From positions 1 to 28,332 of the forward strand of contig NZ_LSJI01000040.1 in assembly GCF_001557235.1 (NCBI RefSeq): 28,332 bases of DNA, written 5' to 3'. Position numbers and translations under genes: made by a program. Source of the DNA: Phenylobacterium sp. CCH9-H3 (GTDB taxonomy: Bacteria > Pseudomonadota > Alphaproteobacteria > Caulobacterales > Caulobacteraceae). Each line of letters opens with the position of its first letter. Within the stretch, counting starts at the first letter, position 1. This document shows, piece by piece, positions 21,414 through 28,332 of this stretch. The notes under the pieces were generated by a model, which was not told the origin of the DNA, made no database searches, and saw only the letters and a program-made list of their open reading frames with translations.

Positions 21414-22900
21414 CAGAACCGCGGCAGTTCGGGGAAGGCGAGCTTGCCCCTGTGCACGTGCATCCGGCCCAGCTCCGCGCAACGGTGCAGGGTCGGGAAG
21501 ACCTTGCCGGGATTGAGCAGGAGGCCGGGGTCGAAGGCGCACTTCACCCGCTGCTGGCAGGCGAGGTCCGTGGGGTCGAACATCTCGCCCATCAGATCGC
21601 GCTTCTCGACGCCGACGCCGTGCTCGCCGGTCAGAACGCCGCCTACGGCCACGCAGAGCTTCAGGATGTCGGCGCCGAAGGCCTCGGCCTTCTCGAGCTG
21701 GCCGGGGATGTCGGCGTCGTAGAGGATCAGCGGGTGCAGGTTGCCGTCGCCGGCGTGGAAGACGTTGGCGACGCCGAGCCCGTACTCGGCGGACAGCTCG
21801 GAGATGCGGGTGAGGACCTGGGACAGTCGTCCGCGCGGGATGGTGCCGTCCATGCAGAAGTAGTCCGGCGCGATCCGCCCCACCGCGGGGAAGGCCGCCT
21901 TGCGCCCGGCCCAGAACGCCAGCCGCTCGGTGTCGCTATTGGAGACGCGCACGAAGTCGGCGCCGCGCTGGGCGGCCAGGGCGCGGACGTGGCCGGTGAG
22001 CTCGGCGCACTCGGCCTCGGGCCCGTCCAGTTCGACGATCAGCAGGGCGGCGGCGTCCACCGGATAGCCGGCGCCCACGAACGCCTCCGCCGCCCGGATC
22101 GCCGGATTGTCCATCATCTCCAGCCCGGCCGGGATGACGCCGGCGGCGATGATGTCGCCGACCGTCGCGGCCGCGCCTTCCACGGTGGCGAACCCCAGCA
22201 GGAGCGCCCGGGCGGTCTCGGGACGCGGCAGGATCCGCACCGTCACCTCGGTGACGACGCCCAGCAGCCCTTCGGAGCCGGTGACGAGGCCGAGCAGGTC
22301 ATAGCCCTCGGCGTCCATGGCCTTGCCGCCCAGGCGCACGACCTCGCCGCTCATCAGGACCAGTTCGCAGCCCAGCAGGTTGTTGGTGGTCAGGCCGTAC
22401 TTCAGGCAATGCACGCCGCCGGAGTTCTCGGCCACGTTGCCGCCGATGGTGCAGGCGATCTGGCTGGACGGGTCGGGGGCGTAGTAGAAGCCCTGGCCCT
22501 CGACGGCGGCGGTGACGCCCAGGTTGGTCACGCCCGGCTGCACCACGGCGCAGCGGTTGGCGTAGTCCACCTCCAGCACCCGGTTGAACTTGGACAGGCC
22601 CAGCACCACCCCGTCGGCCAGCGGCAGGGCCCCGCCGGAGAGCGAGGTCCCGGCGCCGCGCGGCACCACCTTCACCCCATTGGCCTGACACCAGCGCAGG
22701 ATCTCGGAGACCTGCTGCGTCGTCTCGGGCAGCACGACGGCGATCGGGGTCTGGCGGTAGGCGGAGAGACCGTCACTCTCGAACGGGACCAGCCCCGCGG
22801 GTTCGGACACCACCCCCTCGCCCGGCACGATCTTCCGGAGCGCCCGCACGATCTCGGCCTTTCGGGCGATCAGCGCAGGGTCGGGCGCGGGCATGTGCAT
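21413..22900 (-). CDS. glcD: Glycolate oxidase catalytic FAD subunit GlcD, 495 aa
   Basis: A full-length FAD-linked oxidase. The flavin-binding loop is PRGAGTSLSGGALPLADGVV (80-99), followed by IACTIGGNVAENSGGVHCLK and LLGLVTGSEGLLGVVTEVTV. The C-terminal cap has HAGDGNLHPLILYD and GVLTGEHGVGVEKRDLM, with the metal/substrate histidines of the D-lactate/glycolate dehydrogenase family. I use the ATG at 22900 (MHMPAPDP); 22894 is equally possible, and no strong ribosome binding site separates them. It starts the glcDEF unit, 90 bp after the enoyl-CoA hydratase gene, with an inverted repeat in between. Confidence 0.95.
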   Translation of the reverse strand: MHMPAPDPALIARKAEIVRALRKIVPGEGVVSEPAGLVPFESDGLSAYRQTPIAVVLPETTQQVSEILRWCQANGVKVVPRGAGTSLSGGALPLADGVVLGLSKFNRVLEVDYANRCAVVQPGVTNLGVTAAVEGQGFYYAPDPSSQIACTIGGNVAENSGGVHCLKYGLTTNNLLGCELVLMSGEVVRLGGKAMDAEGYDLLGLVTGSEGLLGVVTEVTVRILPRPETARALLLGFATVEGAAATVGDIIAAGVIPAGLEMMDNPAIRAAEAFVGAGYPVDAAALLIVELDGPEAECAELTGHVRALAAQRGADFVRVSNSDTERLAFWAGRKAAFPAVGRIAPDYFCMDGTIPRGRLSQVLTRISELSAEYGLGVANVFHAGDGNLHPLILYDADIPGQLEKAEAFGADILKLCVAVGGVLTGEHGVGVEKRDLMGEMFDPTDLACQQRVKCAFDPGLLLNPGKVFPTLHRCAELGRMHVHRGKLAFPELPRF

Positions 22901-22939
22901 GGGGGCATCAGTAAGCGGAGACTCGCCCCTCTCAAAGCG

Positions 22940-22980
22940 TGTCATCCCGGTTTTGGACGAAGGCCAAAACCGGGATGACA
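22940..22980. repeat. Perfect 17-bp inverted repeat, GTCATCCCGG type
   Basis: TGTCATCCCGGTTTTGG (22940-22956) and its exact complement (22964-22980) surround the loop ACGAAGG. The same left arm recurs at 24982-24998. It is a dispersed palindromic element and not an insertion sequence, placed between the enoyl-CoA hydratase and glcD genes. As RNA it would make a very stable hairpin that could end or protect the upstream message. Confidence 0.85.
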
Positions 22981-22989
22981 AGTAGGGGG

Positions 22990-23772
22990 TCAGCGGCCCT
23001 CGAACTGCGCCGTGCGCTTCTCGTTGAAGGCGCCGACGCCCTCGCGGCGGTCGTGGGTGGTGAAGAGGTGGCTGTAGACGGTCAACTCCAGGTCCATGGC
23101 GCGGGCCAGGTCCAGGTCCTGGCCGCCGTGGACGACGCGCTTGGCGCCGCGGACGGACAGGGGGGCCTTGCTGGCGATCACCCGGGCGACGCCGAGCACG
23201 GTGTCGAGCAGCTGATCCGGCGGCACCACGCCGCTTACGAGGCCCCAGGCCAACGCCTGATCGGCGGTGAACGGGGCGGCGGTGGTGAGGATCTCGATAG
23301 CCCGGCGCGGCCCGACGGCGCGGGTCAGGAGCTGGGTGCCGCCGAGGCCCGGGATGATCCCGAGACCGGCTTCCGGCAGGCCGAAACGCGCGCCCTCCGC
23401 GGCATAGGCGAAGTCGCAAGCCAGCGTCATCTCGCAGCCGCCGCCCATGGCCGCGCCCTGTACGGCGGCGATCACCGGGACGGGGCAGGCCAGGTGGGCG
23501 CGGATCATGGCCTCGAACAGCCGGTGCTGCTCGGCCCACGCCTCGTCGGTCATGCCGTTGCGTTCCTTCAGGTCGGCGCCGGCCTGGAAGTGCCTGCCCT
23601 CGCCGCGCAGGATCACTGCGCGCAGCGCCTCGTCGCCCCGCAGCTTGGACCAGACCTCCAGCAGTTCGCGGCCCATCTGGGTGGAGAGCGCATTGGCCAC
23701 GTCCGGCCGGTTGAAGGCGATCACCGTGACGCCCGGCGCGGCCTCTTCGACCTTGATGGTTTCGTATGTCAT
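22990..23772 (-). CDS. Enoyl-CoA hydratase family protein, methylglutaconyl-CoA hydratase-like, 260 aa
   Basis: A crotonase-fold protein. The oxyanion-hole strand reads HFQAGADLKERNGM, and the two catalytic glutamates are present: Glu114 in AMGGGCEMTLACD and Glu134 in FGLPEAGLGIIPGLGGTQ. The ADLKER-x2-M segment recalls methylglutaconyl-CoA hydratases (AUH/LiuC), the third step of leucine breakdown. That fits the carboxylase genes nearby, but sequence alone does not exclude a general short-chain hydratase. The ATG at 23772 overlaps the stop of the acyl-CoA dehydrogenase gene (TGATG), so the two are co-translated. Confidence 0.9.
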   Translation of the reverse strand: MTYETIKVEEAAPGVTVIAFNRPDVANALSTQMGRELLEVWSKLRGDEALRAVILRGEGRHFQAGADLKERNGMTDEAWAEQHRLFEAMIRAHLACPVPVIAAVQGAAMGGGCEMTLACDFAYAAEGARFGLPEAGLGIIPGLGGTQLLTRAVGPRRAIEILTTAAPFTADQALAWGLVSGVVPPDQLLDTVLGVARVIASKAPLSVRGAKRVVHGGQDLDLARAMDLELTVYSHLFTTHDRREGVGAFNEKRTAQFEGR

Positions 23773-24959
23773 CAGAAGCTCTTCGGCTGGCCCAGGACGT
23801 GGGTGGCCACGTGGCTGAGGATCAGGTTCGTGGAGATCGGGGCCACCTGATAGAGGCGGGTCTCGCGGAACTTGCGCTCGATGTCGTATTCCTCGGCGAA
23901 GCCGAAGCCGCCGTGAGTCTGCAGGCACATGTCGGCGGCGTACCAGGAGGCCTCCGAAGCCACCAGCTTGGCCATGTTGGCCTCGGTCCCGCAGGGCTGG
24001 CCGGCCTCAAACAGGGCGGCGGCCTTGTCGACCATCAGGCTGGCGCTGGTCATCTGGACGTAGGCGCGGGCGAGCGGGAACTGGACGCCTTGGTTCTCGC
24101 CGATCGGGCGGCCGAAGACGACCCGGTCCTTGGCGTACTGGCTGGCGCGGTCGATGAAGAACCTGGCGTCGCCGATGCATTCGGACGCGATCAGGATCCG
24201 CTCGGCGTTCATGCCGTCGAGGATGTATTTGAAACCCTTGCCCTCTTCGCCCACCAGGTTCTCTGCCGGGACCTCCAGGTCTTCGAACAGGAGTTCGGTG
24301 GTGGCGTGGTTCAGCATGGTGCGGACGGGGGTGATGGTCAGGCCCTTGCCCACCGCCTCGCGCATGTCGACCAAGAGCACGCTCATGCCGGCCGAGGTCC
24401 TGGCCTCGTCGCGGGGGCTGGTGCGGCAGAGCAGGACCATGAGGTCGGAATGCTCGGCCCGGCTGATCCACAGCTTGCGGCCGTTCACGACGTACTTGTC
24501 GCCGACCTTCCTGGCGAAGGTGGTGATGCGGGTGGTGTCGGTGCCCGCGTCGGGCTCGGTGACGCCGAAGGCCTGGAGGCGCAGCTCGCCGGTGGCGACC
24601 TTGGGCAGATAGGCCTCTTTCTGGGCCGGCGTGCCGTGCCGCAGGACCGTGCCCATGGTGTACATCTGGGCATGGCAGGCGCCGCCGTTGCAGCCCGAGC
24701 GGTGGATCTCCTCCAGCACCGCCGTTGCGGCGGCGAGGCCGAGGCCCGAGCCGCCGTATTCCTCCGGGATCAGGACCGAGAGGAAGCCGGCCTCGGTCAG
24801 GGCCTGGACGAAAGCCGTGGGATAGGCCCGCTCGCGATCGAGCTCGCGCCAGTAGGCGCCGGGGAAGCGCGCGCAGAGCCTGCGCACAGCCTCGCGGATC
24901 TCGGGAAAGGTCTCGGTGGTCACGCGACGCTGTGTGCCACGGCGACGTTGGGTGAGCAT
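23772..24959 (-). CDS. Acyl-CoA dehydrogenase, isovaleryl/long-chain-type active site, 395 aa
   Basis: A complete flavin dehydrogenase: LSVLIPEEYGGSGLGLAAAT, AFGVTEPDAGTDTTRITTFA (FAD), KYVVNGRKLWISRAEHSD, and the C-terminal LQTHGGFGFAEEYDIERKFR. The usual catalytic Glu of short/medium-chain enzymes in YEGT is absent; the place reads YQVAPISTN. A glutamate is present at residue 253 in GMNAERILIA, the position of the base in isovaleryl- and long-chain acyl-CoA dehydrogenases. It is co-translated with the hydratase and divergent from the carboxylase genes, so a branched-chain (leucine) substrate is likely but not proven. A GTG at 24923 is an alternative start. Confidence 0.9.
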   Translation of the reverse strand: MLTQRRRGTQRRVTTETFPEIREAVRRLCARFPGAYWRELDRERAYPTAFVQALTEAGFLSVLIPEEYGGSGLGLAAATAVLEEIHRSGCNGGACHAQMYTMGTVLRHGTPAQKEAYLPKVATGELRLQAFGVTEPDAGTDTTRITTFARKVGDKYVVNGRKLWISRAEHSDLMVLLCRTSPRDEARTSAGMSVLLVDMREAVGKGLTITPVRTMLNHATTELLFEDLEVPAENLVGEEGKGFKYILDGMNAERILIASECIGDARFFIDRASQYAKDRVVFGRPIGENQGVQFPLARAYVQMTSASLMVDKAAALFEAGQPCGTEANMAKLVASEASWYAADMCLQTHGGFGFAEEYDIERKFRETRLYQVAPISTNLILSHVATHVLGQPKSF

Positions 24960-24981
24960 AGACTTTGCGCGCCCGCCCCGA

Positions 24982-25124
24982 TGTCATCCCGGTTTTGGCG
25001 CAGCCAAAGACCGGGACCCCGCTGTGAGGCGTTTGATGGCCGGTTGGTGCGGAGCCGCTTCGCCCCGCGCCGCCCACAACACATCGGGGTCCCGGTCTTC
25101 GCGTGCCGCGAAATCGGGATGACA
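24982..25124. repeat. Composite inverted-repeat element, GTCATCCCGG type
   Basis: The outer arms are TGTCATCCCGGTTTTGG (24982-24998) and CGGGATGACA (25115-25124). The inner arms AAGACCGGGACCCCG (25007-25021) and CGGGGTCCCGGTCTT (25085-25099) are perfect complements. The unit shares its left arm with 22940-22956. It fills much of the divergent gap between the acyl-CoA dehydrogenase and carboxylase genes. No open reading frame of note lies inside, so it is a non-coding repeat. The remaining stretch 25125-25264 is A/T-richer and probably holds the carboxylase promoter, but no elements are certain. Confidence 0.8.
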
Positions 25125-25264
25125 AGTCAATCAAACCCCTCAATTGCGGAATTTCAGGCACGATTTCCCGCCGAAACAAACCAATGCAGGCAATACCCCC
25201 GCGGCCCTGCCTCACCTTCGCGGAACTTGACCTTCGGACGGAAACGACGGCCTAGGGCTGGGGC

Positions 25265-26857
25265 ATGAGGAAACTGCAATCGGCGCTCGACACCGGATCG
25301 GCCGCCTTCGCCGCCAACGCCGAGGTCAACCGCGCGCTGGTGGACGAGCTTCGGGAGCGGACGGGCCAGGCGGCGCTGGGCGGGCCGGAGGCGTCGCGCC
25401 AGCGGCATACGTCGCGCGGCAAGCTGCTGCCGCGGGAGCGGGTGATGCGGCTGCTGGATCCCGGCGCGCCGTTCCTGGAAGTGGGCCAGCTCGCCGCCTT
25501 CGGCCTCTATGGTGACGAGGCCCCCGCCGCGGGCGTGATCACCGGCATCGGGCGCGTGTCCGGCCGCGAGGTGCTGATCATCGCCAACGACGCCACGGTG
25601 AAGGGCGGCGCCTATTTCCCGCTGACGGTGAAGAAGCACCTGCGCGCGCAGGAGATCGCCCAGCAGAACCGCCTGCCTTGCGTCTATCTGGTGGACTCGG
25701 GCGGGGCGAACCTGCCGCACCAGGCCGAGGTGTTTCCCGACCGCGACCACTTCGGGCGCATCTTCTTCAACCAGGCGCGGATGAGCGCCGAGGGCATCCC
25801 ACAGATCGCCTGCGTCATGGGCTCGTGCACCGCGGGCGGCGCCTATGTGCCGGCCATGTCGGACGAGACCATCATCGTCCGGGGCCAGGGCACCATCTTC
25901 CTCGGCGGCCCGCCGCTGGTGAAGGCGGCCACCGGCGAGATCATCAGCGCCGAGGAACTGGGCGGGGCGGACACCCATGGCCGCCGCTCCGGCGTGGTGG
26001 ACCACGTGGCCGAGAATGACGAGCACGCGCTCAGCATCGTCCGGCGCATCGTGGCCAACCTGAACACCACCAAGGAGGTGGGGCTCTACATGGAGGAGCC
26101 CGAGCCGCCGGCCTTCGACCCCGAGGAGTTGTACGGCGTCGTGCCCACCGACGTGCGCGCGCCGTACGACGTGCGCGAGGTGATCGCCCGGGTGGTGGAC
26201 GGCTCGAAGTTCGACGAGTTCAAGGCGCTGTACGGCACGACCCTGGTTTGCGGTTTCGCGCGGATCTGGGGCCATCCGGTGGCGATCCTGGCCAACAACG
26301 GGGTGCTGTTCTCGGAGAGCGCGCTGAAGGGCGCCCACTTCATCGAGCTGGCGTGCAAGCGGAAGATCCCGCTGGTGTTCCTGCAGAACATTTCGGGCTT
26401 CATGGTCGGCGGCCGCTACGAGGCTGGCGGCATCGCCAAGGACGGGGCCAAGCTGGTGACGGCCGTGGCGAGCGCGGAGGTTCCGAAGTTCACCGTCCTG
26501 ATCGGCGGCTCGTTCGGCGCCGGCAACTACGGCATGTGCGGGCGGGCCTATTCGCCGCGCTTCCTCTGGACCTGGCCCAACAGCCGGATCAGCGTGATGG
26601 GCGGCGAACAGGCCGCCTCGGTCCTGGCCACCGTCCACCGCGACGCCGACAAGTGGTCGCCGGAGCAGGAAGAGGCGTTCAAGGCGCCTGTCCGCCAGCG
26701 CTACGAGGACGAGGGCAACCCCTACTTCGCCACCGCCCGCCTGTGGGACGACGGCATCATCGACCCCGCGCAGACGCGCGACGTCCTGGGCCTGTCCATC
26801 TCCGCGTCCCTGAACGCCCCGATCCCCGAGACGCGCTTCGGCGTGTTCAGGATGTGA
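25265..26857 (+). CDS. mccB: Methylcrotonyl-CoA carboxylase carboxyltransferase (beta) subunit, 530 aa
   Basis: The two crotonase-like halves of acyl-CoA carboxyltransferases are complete. The N-half reads [60 protein letters not shown] then [12 protein letters not shown], and [20 protein letters not shown]. The C-half has [20 protein letters not shown] then [12 protein letters not shown], and [20 protein letters not shown]. The [19 protein letters not shown] segment is characteristic of methylcrotonyl-CoA carboxylase rather than propionyl-CoA carboxylase. It transfers CO2 from biotin to 3-methylcrotonyl-CoA in leucine breakdown. The partner subunit begins 171 bp downstream after a repeat. 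Confidence 0.94.
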   Translation: MRKLQSALDTGSAAFAANAEVNRALVDELRERTGQAALGGPEASRQRHTSRGKLLPRERVMRLLDPGAPFLEVGQLAAFGLYGDEAPAAGVITGIGRVSGREVLIIANDATVKGGAYFPLTVKKHLRAQEIAQQNRLPCVYLVDSGGANLPHQAEVFPDRDHFGRIFFNQARMSAEGIPQIACVMGSCTAGGAYVPAMSDETIIVRGQGTIFLGGPPLVKAATGEIISAEELGGADTHGRRSGVVDHVAENDEHALSIVRRIVANLNTTKEVGLYMEEPEPPAFDPEELYGVVPTDVRAPYDVREVIARVVDGSKFDEFKALYGTTLVCGFARIWGHPVAILANNGVLFSESALKGAHFIELACKRKIPLVFLQNISGFMVGGRYEAGGIAKDGAKLVTAVASAEVPKFTVLIGGSFGAGNYGMCGRAYSPRFLWTWPNSRISVMGGEQAASVLATVHRDADKWSPEQEEAFKAPVRQRYEDEGNPYFATARLWDDGIIDPAQTRDVLGLSISASLNAPIPETRFGVFRM

Positions 26858-26901
26858 GGTCCGACATGGCGAGGCTCATGGCGCGCCAGCGCGCGTCCAT
26901 C

Positions 26902-26995
26902 CGACACGAAGACCACCAAGGTCACGAAGGACACAAAGGGAGCCTGCCCGCGGTTGCTTCGTGGTCTTCGCGCCCTTCGTGCTCTTCGTGTTTCG
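26902..26995. repeat. CACGAAG-type imperfect inverted repeat between mccB and mccA
   Basis: The left arm (26902-26940) is built of short repeating words, CACGAAGACCAC, GGTCACGAAGGACAC and AAAGG. The right arm (26956-26995) is an imperfect reverse complement, with CTTCGTGGTCTTCG, CCCTTCGTGC and TCTTCGTGTTTCG. It fills the 171-bp gap between the two carboxylase genes. The arms carry no coding frame. The pattern is that of a dispersed intergenic repeat, which could fold into a long hairpin in the shared transcript. Confidence 0.75.
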
Positions 26996-27028
26996 ATATG
27001 ACAGCGCCTGCGGCGCGTGGGGCGTCTG

Positions 27029-28332
27029 ATGTTTAGGTCGGTTCTGGTCGCCAATCGGGGCGAGATCGCCCGCCGGGTATTCGCCACCGCGCGTAGCCTG
27101 GGGATCGAGACCGTCGCGGTCTTTTCCGAGGCTGACAAGGACGCGGCGCATGTGCGCGACGCGGACAAGGCGGTGCTGATCGGGCCGGCGGCGGCGCGGG
27201 AGAGCTATCTGCGCGGGGATCGGGTGATCGCGGCGGCGCAGGCGGCGGGAGCGGAGGCGATCCATCCCGGCTATGGCTTCCTGTCGGAGAACGCCGAGTT
27301 CGCCGAGGCGGTGATGGCCGCGGGCCTCGTCTGGATCGGCCCGCCGCCGCAGGCCATCCGGGCGATGGGCCTGAAGGACGCCGCCAAGGACCTGATGCAG
27401 AAGGCCGGGGTGCCGGTGACGCCCGGCTACCTGGGCGAAGACCAGTCGCCGGCGCGCCTCAAGGCCGAGGCCGAGAAGATCGGCTTCCCGGTGCTGATCA
27501 AGGCGGTGGCCGGGGGCGGCGGCAAGGGCATGCGGCTGGTGGAAAGCGCCGCCGAGTTCGAGGCGGCCCTGGCCTCCTGCCAGCGCGAGGCGGCGGCCAG
27601 CTTCGGCGACGACCGGGTGCTGCTGGAAACCTACGTCACCCGCCCGCGCCACATCGAGGTGCAGGTGTTCGGCGACCGCCACGGCAATGTCGTGCACCTC
27701 TACGAGCGCGACTGCTCCCTGCAGCGCCGCCACCAGAAGGTGATCGAGGAGGCGCCGGCGCCGGGCATGAGCGAGCAGGCCCGCGCCGCCGTCACCGACG
27801 CCGCCGTGAAGGCCGCCAGGGCAGTGGGCTATGTGGGCGCCGGGACCGTCGAGTTCATCGCCGACGCCAGCCAGGGCCTGCGCGGCGACCGCATCTGGTT
27901 CATGGAGATGAACACCCGCCTGCAGGTGGAGCATCCCGTCACCGAGATGGTCACCGGCCTGGACCTGGTGGAATGGCAGTTCCGCGTGGCGGCCGGCGAG
28001 CCCCTGCCCCTGCGCCAGGAGCAGATCGAGCTGAACGGCCACGCGGTGGAAGCCCGCCTCTACGCCGAGAACCCCGCCACCGGCTTCCTGCCGTCGATCG
28101 GCAAGCTGGAGAGCTTCAGCCTGCCCACCAGCGTGCGCGTGGACACCGGCGTGGACGAGGGCGATTCCATCACCCCCTTCTACGACCCGATGATCGCCAA
28201 GCTGATCGCCCACGGCGACGACCGCGACCAGGCGGTGGCGGCCCTGGCCGAGGCGTGCGGCGAGGTCGAGGTGTTTCCGGTGAAGACCAACGCCGCCTTC
28301 CTGGTCCGCTGCCTGGAGACGCCGGATTTCAT
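27029..28332 (+). CDS. mccA: Methylcrotonyl-CoA carboxylase biotin-carrying (alpha) subunit, 3' end missing
   Basis: The 434 residues in the window cover the biotin carboxylase half. MFRSVLVANRGEIARRVFAT opens the ATP-grasp fold, HPGYGFLSENAEFAEAV and IGPPPQAIRAMGLKDAAK follow, IKAVAGGGGKGMRLVE (about 157-172) is the ATP-binding glycine loop, and WFMEMNTRLQVEHPVTEMVTG (290-310) holds the metal and catalytic residues (Glu293, Asn295, Arg297). VEARLYAENPATGFLPSIG is the usual end of the domain. The biotin attachment site lies beyond the window. Proximity to mccB and the leucine-type beta subunit indicate the methylcrotonyl enzyme. The ATG at 27029 is the natural start. Confidence 0.93.
   Translation, partial: MFRSVLVANRGEIARRVFATARSLGIETVAVFSEADKDAAHVRDADKAVLIGPAAARESYLRGDRVIAAAQAAGAEAIHPGYGFLSENAEFAEAVMAAGLVWIGPPPQAIRAMGLKDAAKDLMQKAGVPVTPGYLGEDQSPARLKAEAEKIGFPVLIKAVAGGGGKGMRLVESAAEFEAALASCQREAAASFGDDRVLLETYVTRPRHIEVQVFGDRHGNVVHLYERDCSLQRRHQKVIEEAPAPGMSEQARAAVTDAAVKAARAVGYVGAGTVEFIADASQGLRGDRIWFMEMNTRLQVEHPVTEMVTGLDLVEWQFRVAAGEPLPLRQEQIELNGHAVEARLYAENPATGFLPSIGKLESFSLPTSVRVDTGVDEGDSITPFYDPMIAKLIAHGDDRDQAVAALAEACGEVEVFPVKTNAAFLVRCLETPDF

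Noticed and set aside
24982..25124. Insertion sequence remnant
   Set aside because: Inverted arms are present, but no transposase fragment or target-site duplication could be found. A non-coding repeat is the better call.
24007..25215. Minus-strand frame of 402 residues over the acyl-CoA dehydrogenase
   Set aside because: Wrong frame of the dehydrogenase running on through the inverted repeat; no domain.
26902..26995. CRISPR-like repeat array
   Set aside because: The repeating words are short, irregular and arranged as an inverted repeat, with no constant repeat/spacer units and no cas genes.

Overview
The window reads as chromosomal DNA of a GC-rich alphaproteobacterium of the order Caulobacterales, most likely Phenylobacterium or Caulobacter. 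The strongest marker is divL at 1652-3973, whose H-box carries tyrosine in place of histidine, the hallmark of the Caulobacter cell-cycle kinase. Two PEPxxWA-CTERM proteins, strongly GC-biased third codon positions and frequent TTG/GTG starts agree with this. I see no rRNA, tRNA, CRISPR array, transposase or prophage gene.

Layout. 1-5068: the end of a [2Fe-2S] ferredoxin, a cluster of very small proteins (membrane / coiled coil / membrane) on the minus strand, a DOMON-like protein, divL, and a two-gene unit ending in a zincin metallopeptidase. 5091-7113: a minus-strand triad (winged-helix protein and two DUF5985 membrane proteins) behind a perfect palindrome, then a 49-residue membrane protein and an EcsC-family protein. 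7120-13200: mostly plus-strand housekeeping and accessory genes: two exported proteins (one a cyclophilin), an NTF2-like/TetR pair with an operator inside its promoter, a cupin, a class III cyclase, a site-2 protease, a small PEP-CTERM protein, a PH/SHOCT protein and ruvC. 13221-18816: a bidirectional terminator, a second PEP-CTERM protein, a sulfurtransferase and a phosphatase/ADP-ribosylglycohydrolase fusion divergent from an NrtR-type Nudix regulator, then a DUF6152 protein and an Old Yellow Enzyme homologue. 18721-28332: glycolate oxidase glcDEF, an enoyl-CoA hydratase and an acyl-CoA dehydrogenase on the minus strand, facing away from the two methylcrotonyl-CoA carboxylase subunits on the plus strand.

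How the genes work together. The right-hand block fits leucine/isovalerate breakdown (acyl-CoA dehydrogenase, methylcrotonyl-CoA carboxylase, methylglutaconyl-CoA hydratase) beside glycolate oxidation. The NrtR block looks like a small NAD/ADP-ribose response unit: the regulator family senses ADP-ribose and the divergent gene encodes an enzyme expected to release it. Three kinds of intergenic inverted repeat (GTCATCCCGG type, CACGAAG type and GAGCGCAATC type) sit in the gaps.

The least explained parts are the NrtR/phosphatase-ADP-ribosylhydrolase/sulfurtransferase locus, the winged-helix/DUF5985 triad, and the small-protein cluster at 478-873.
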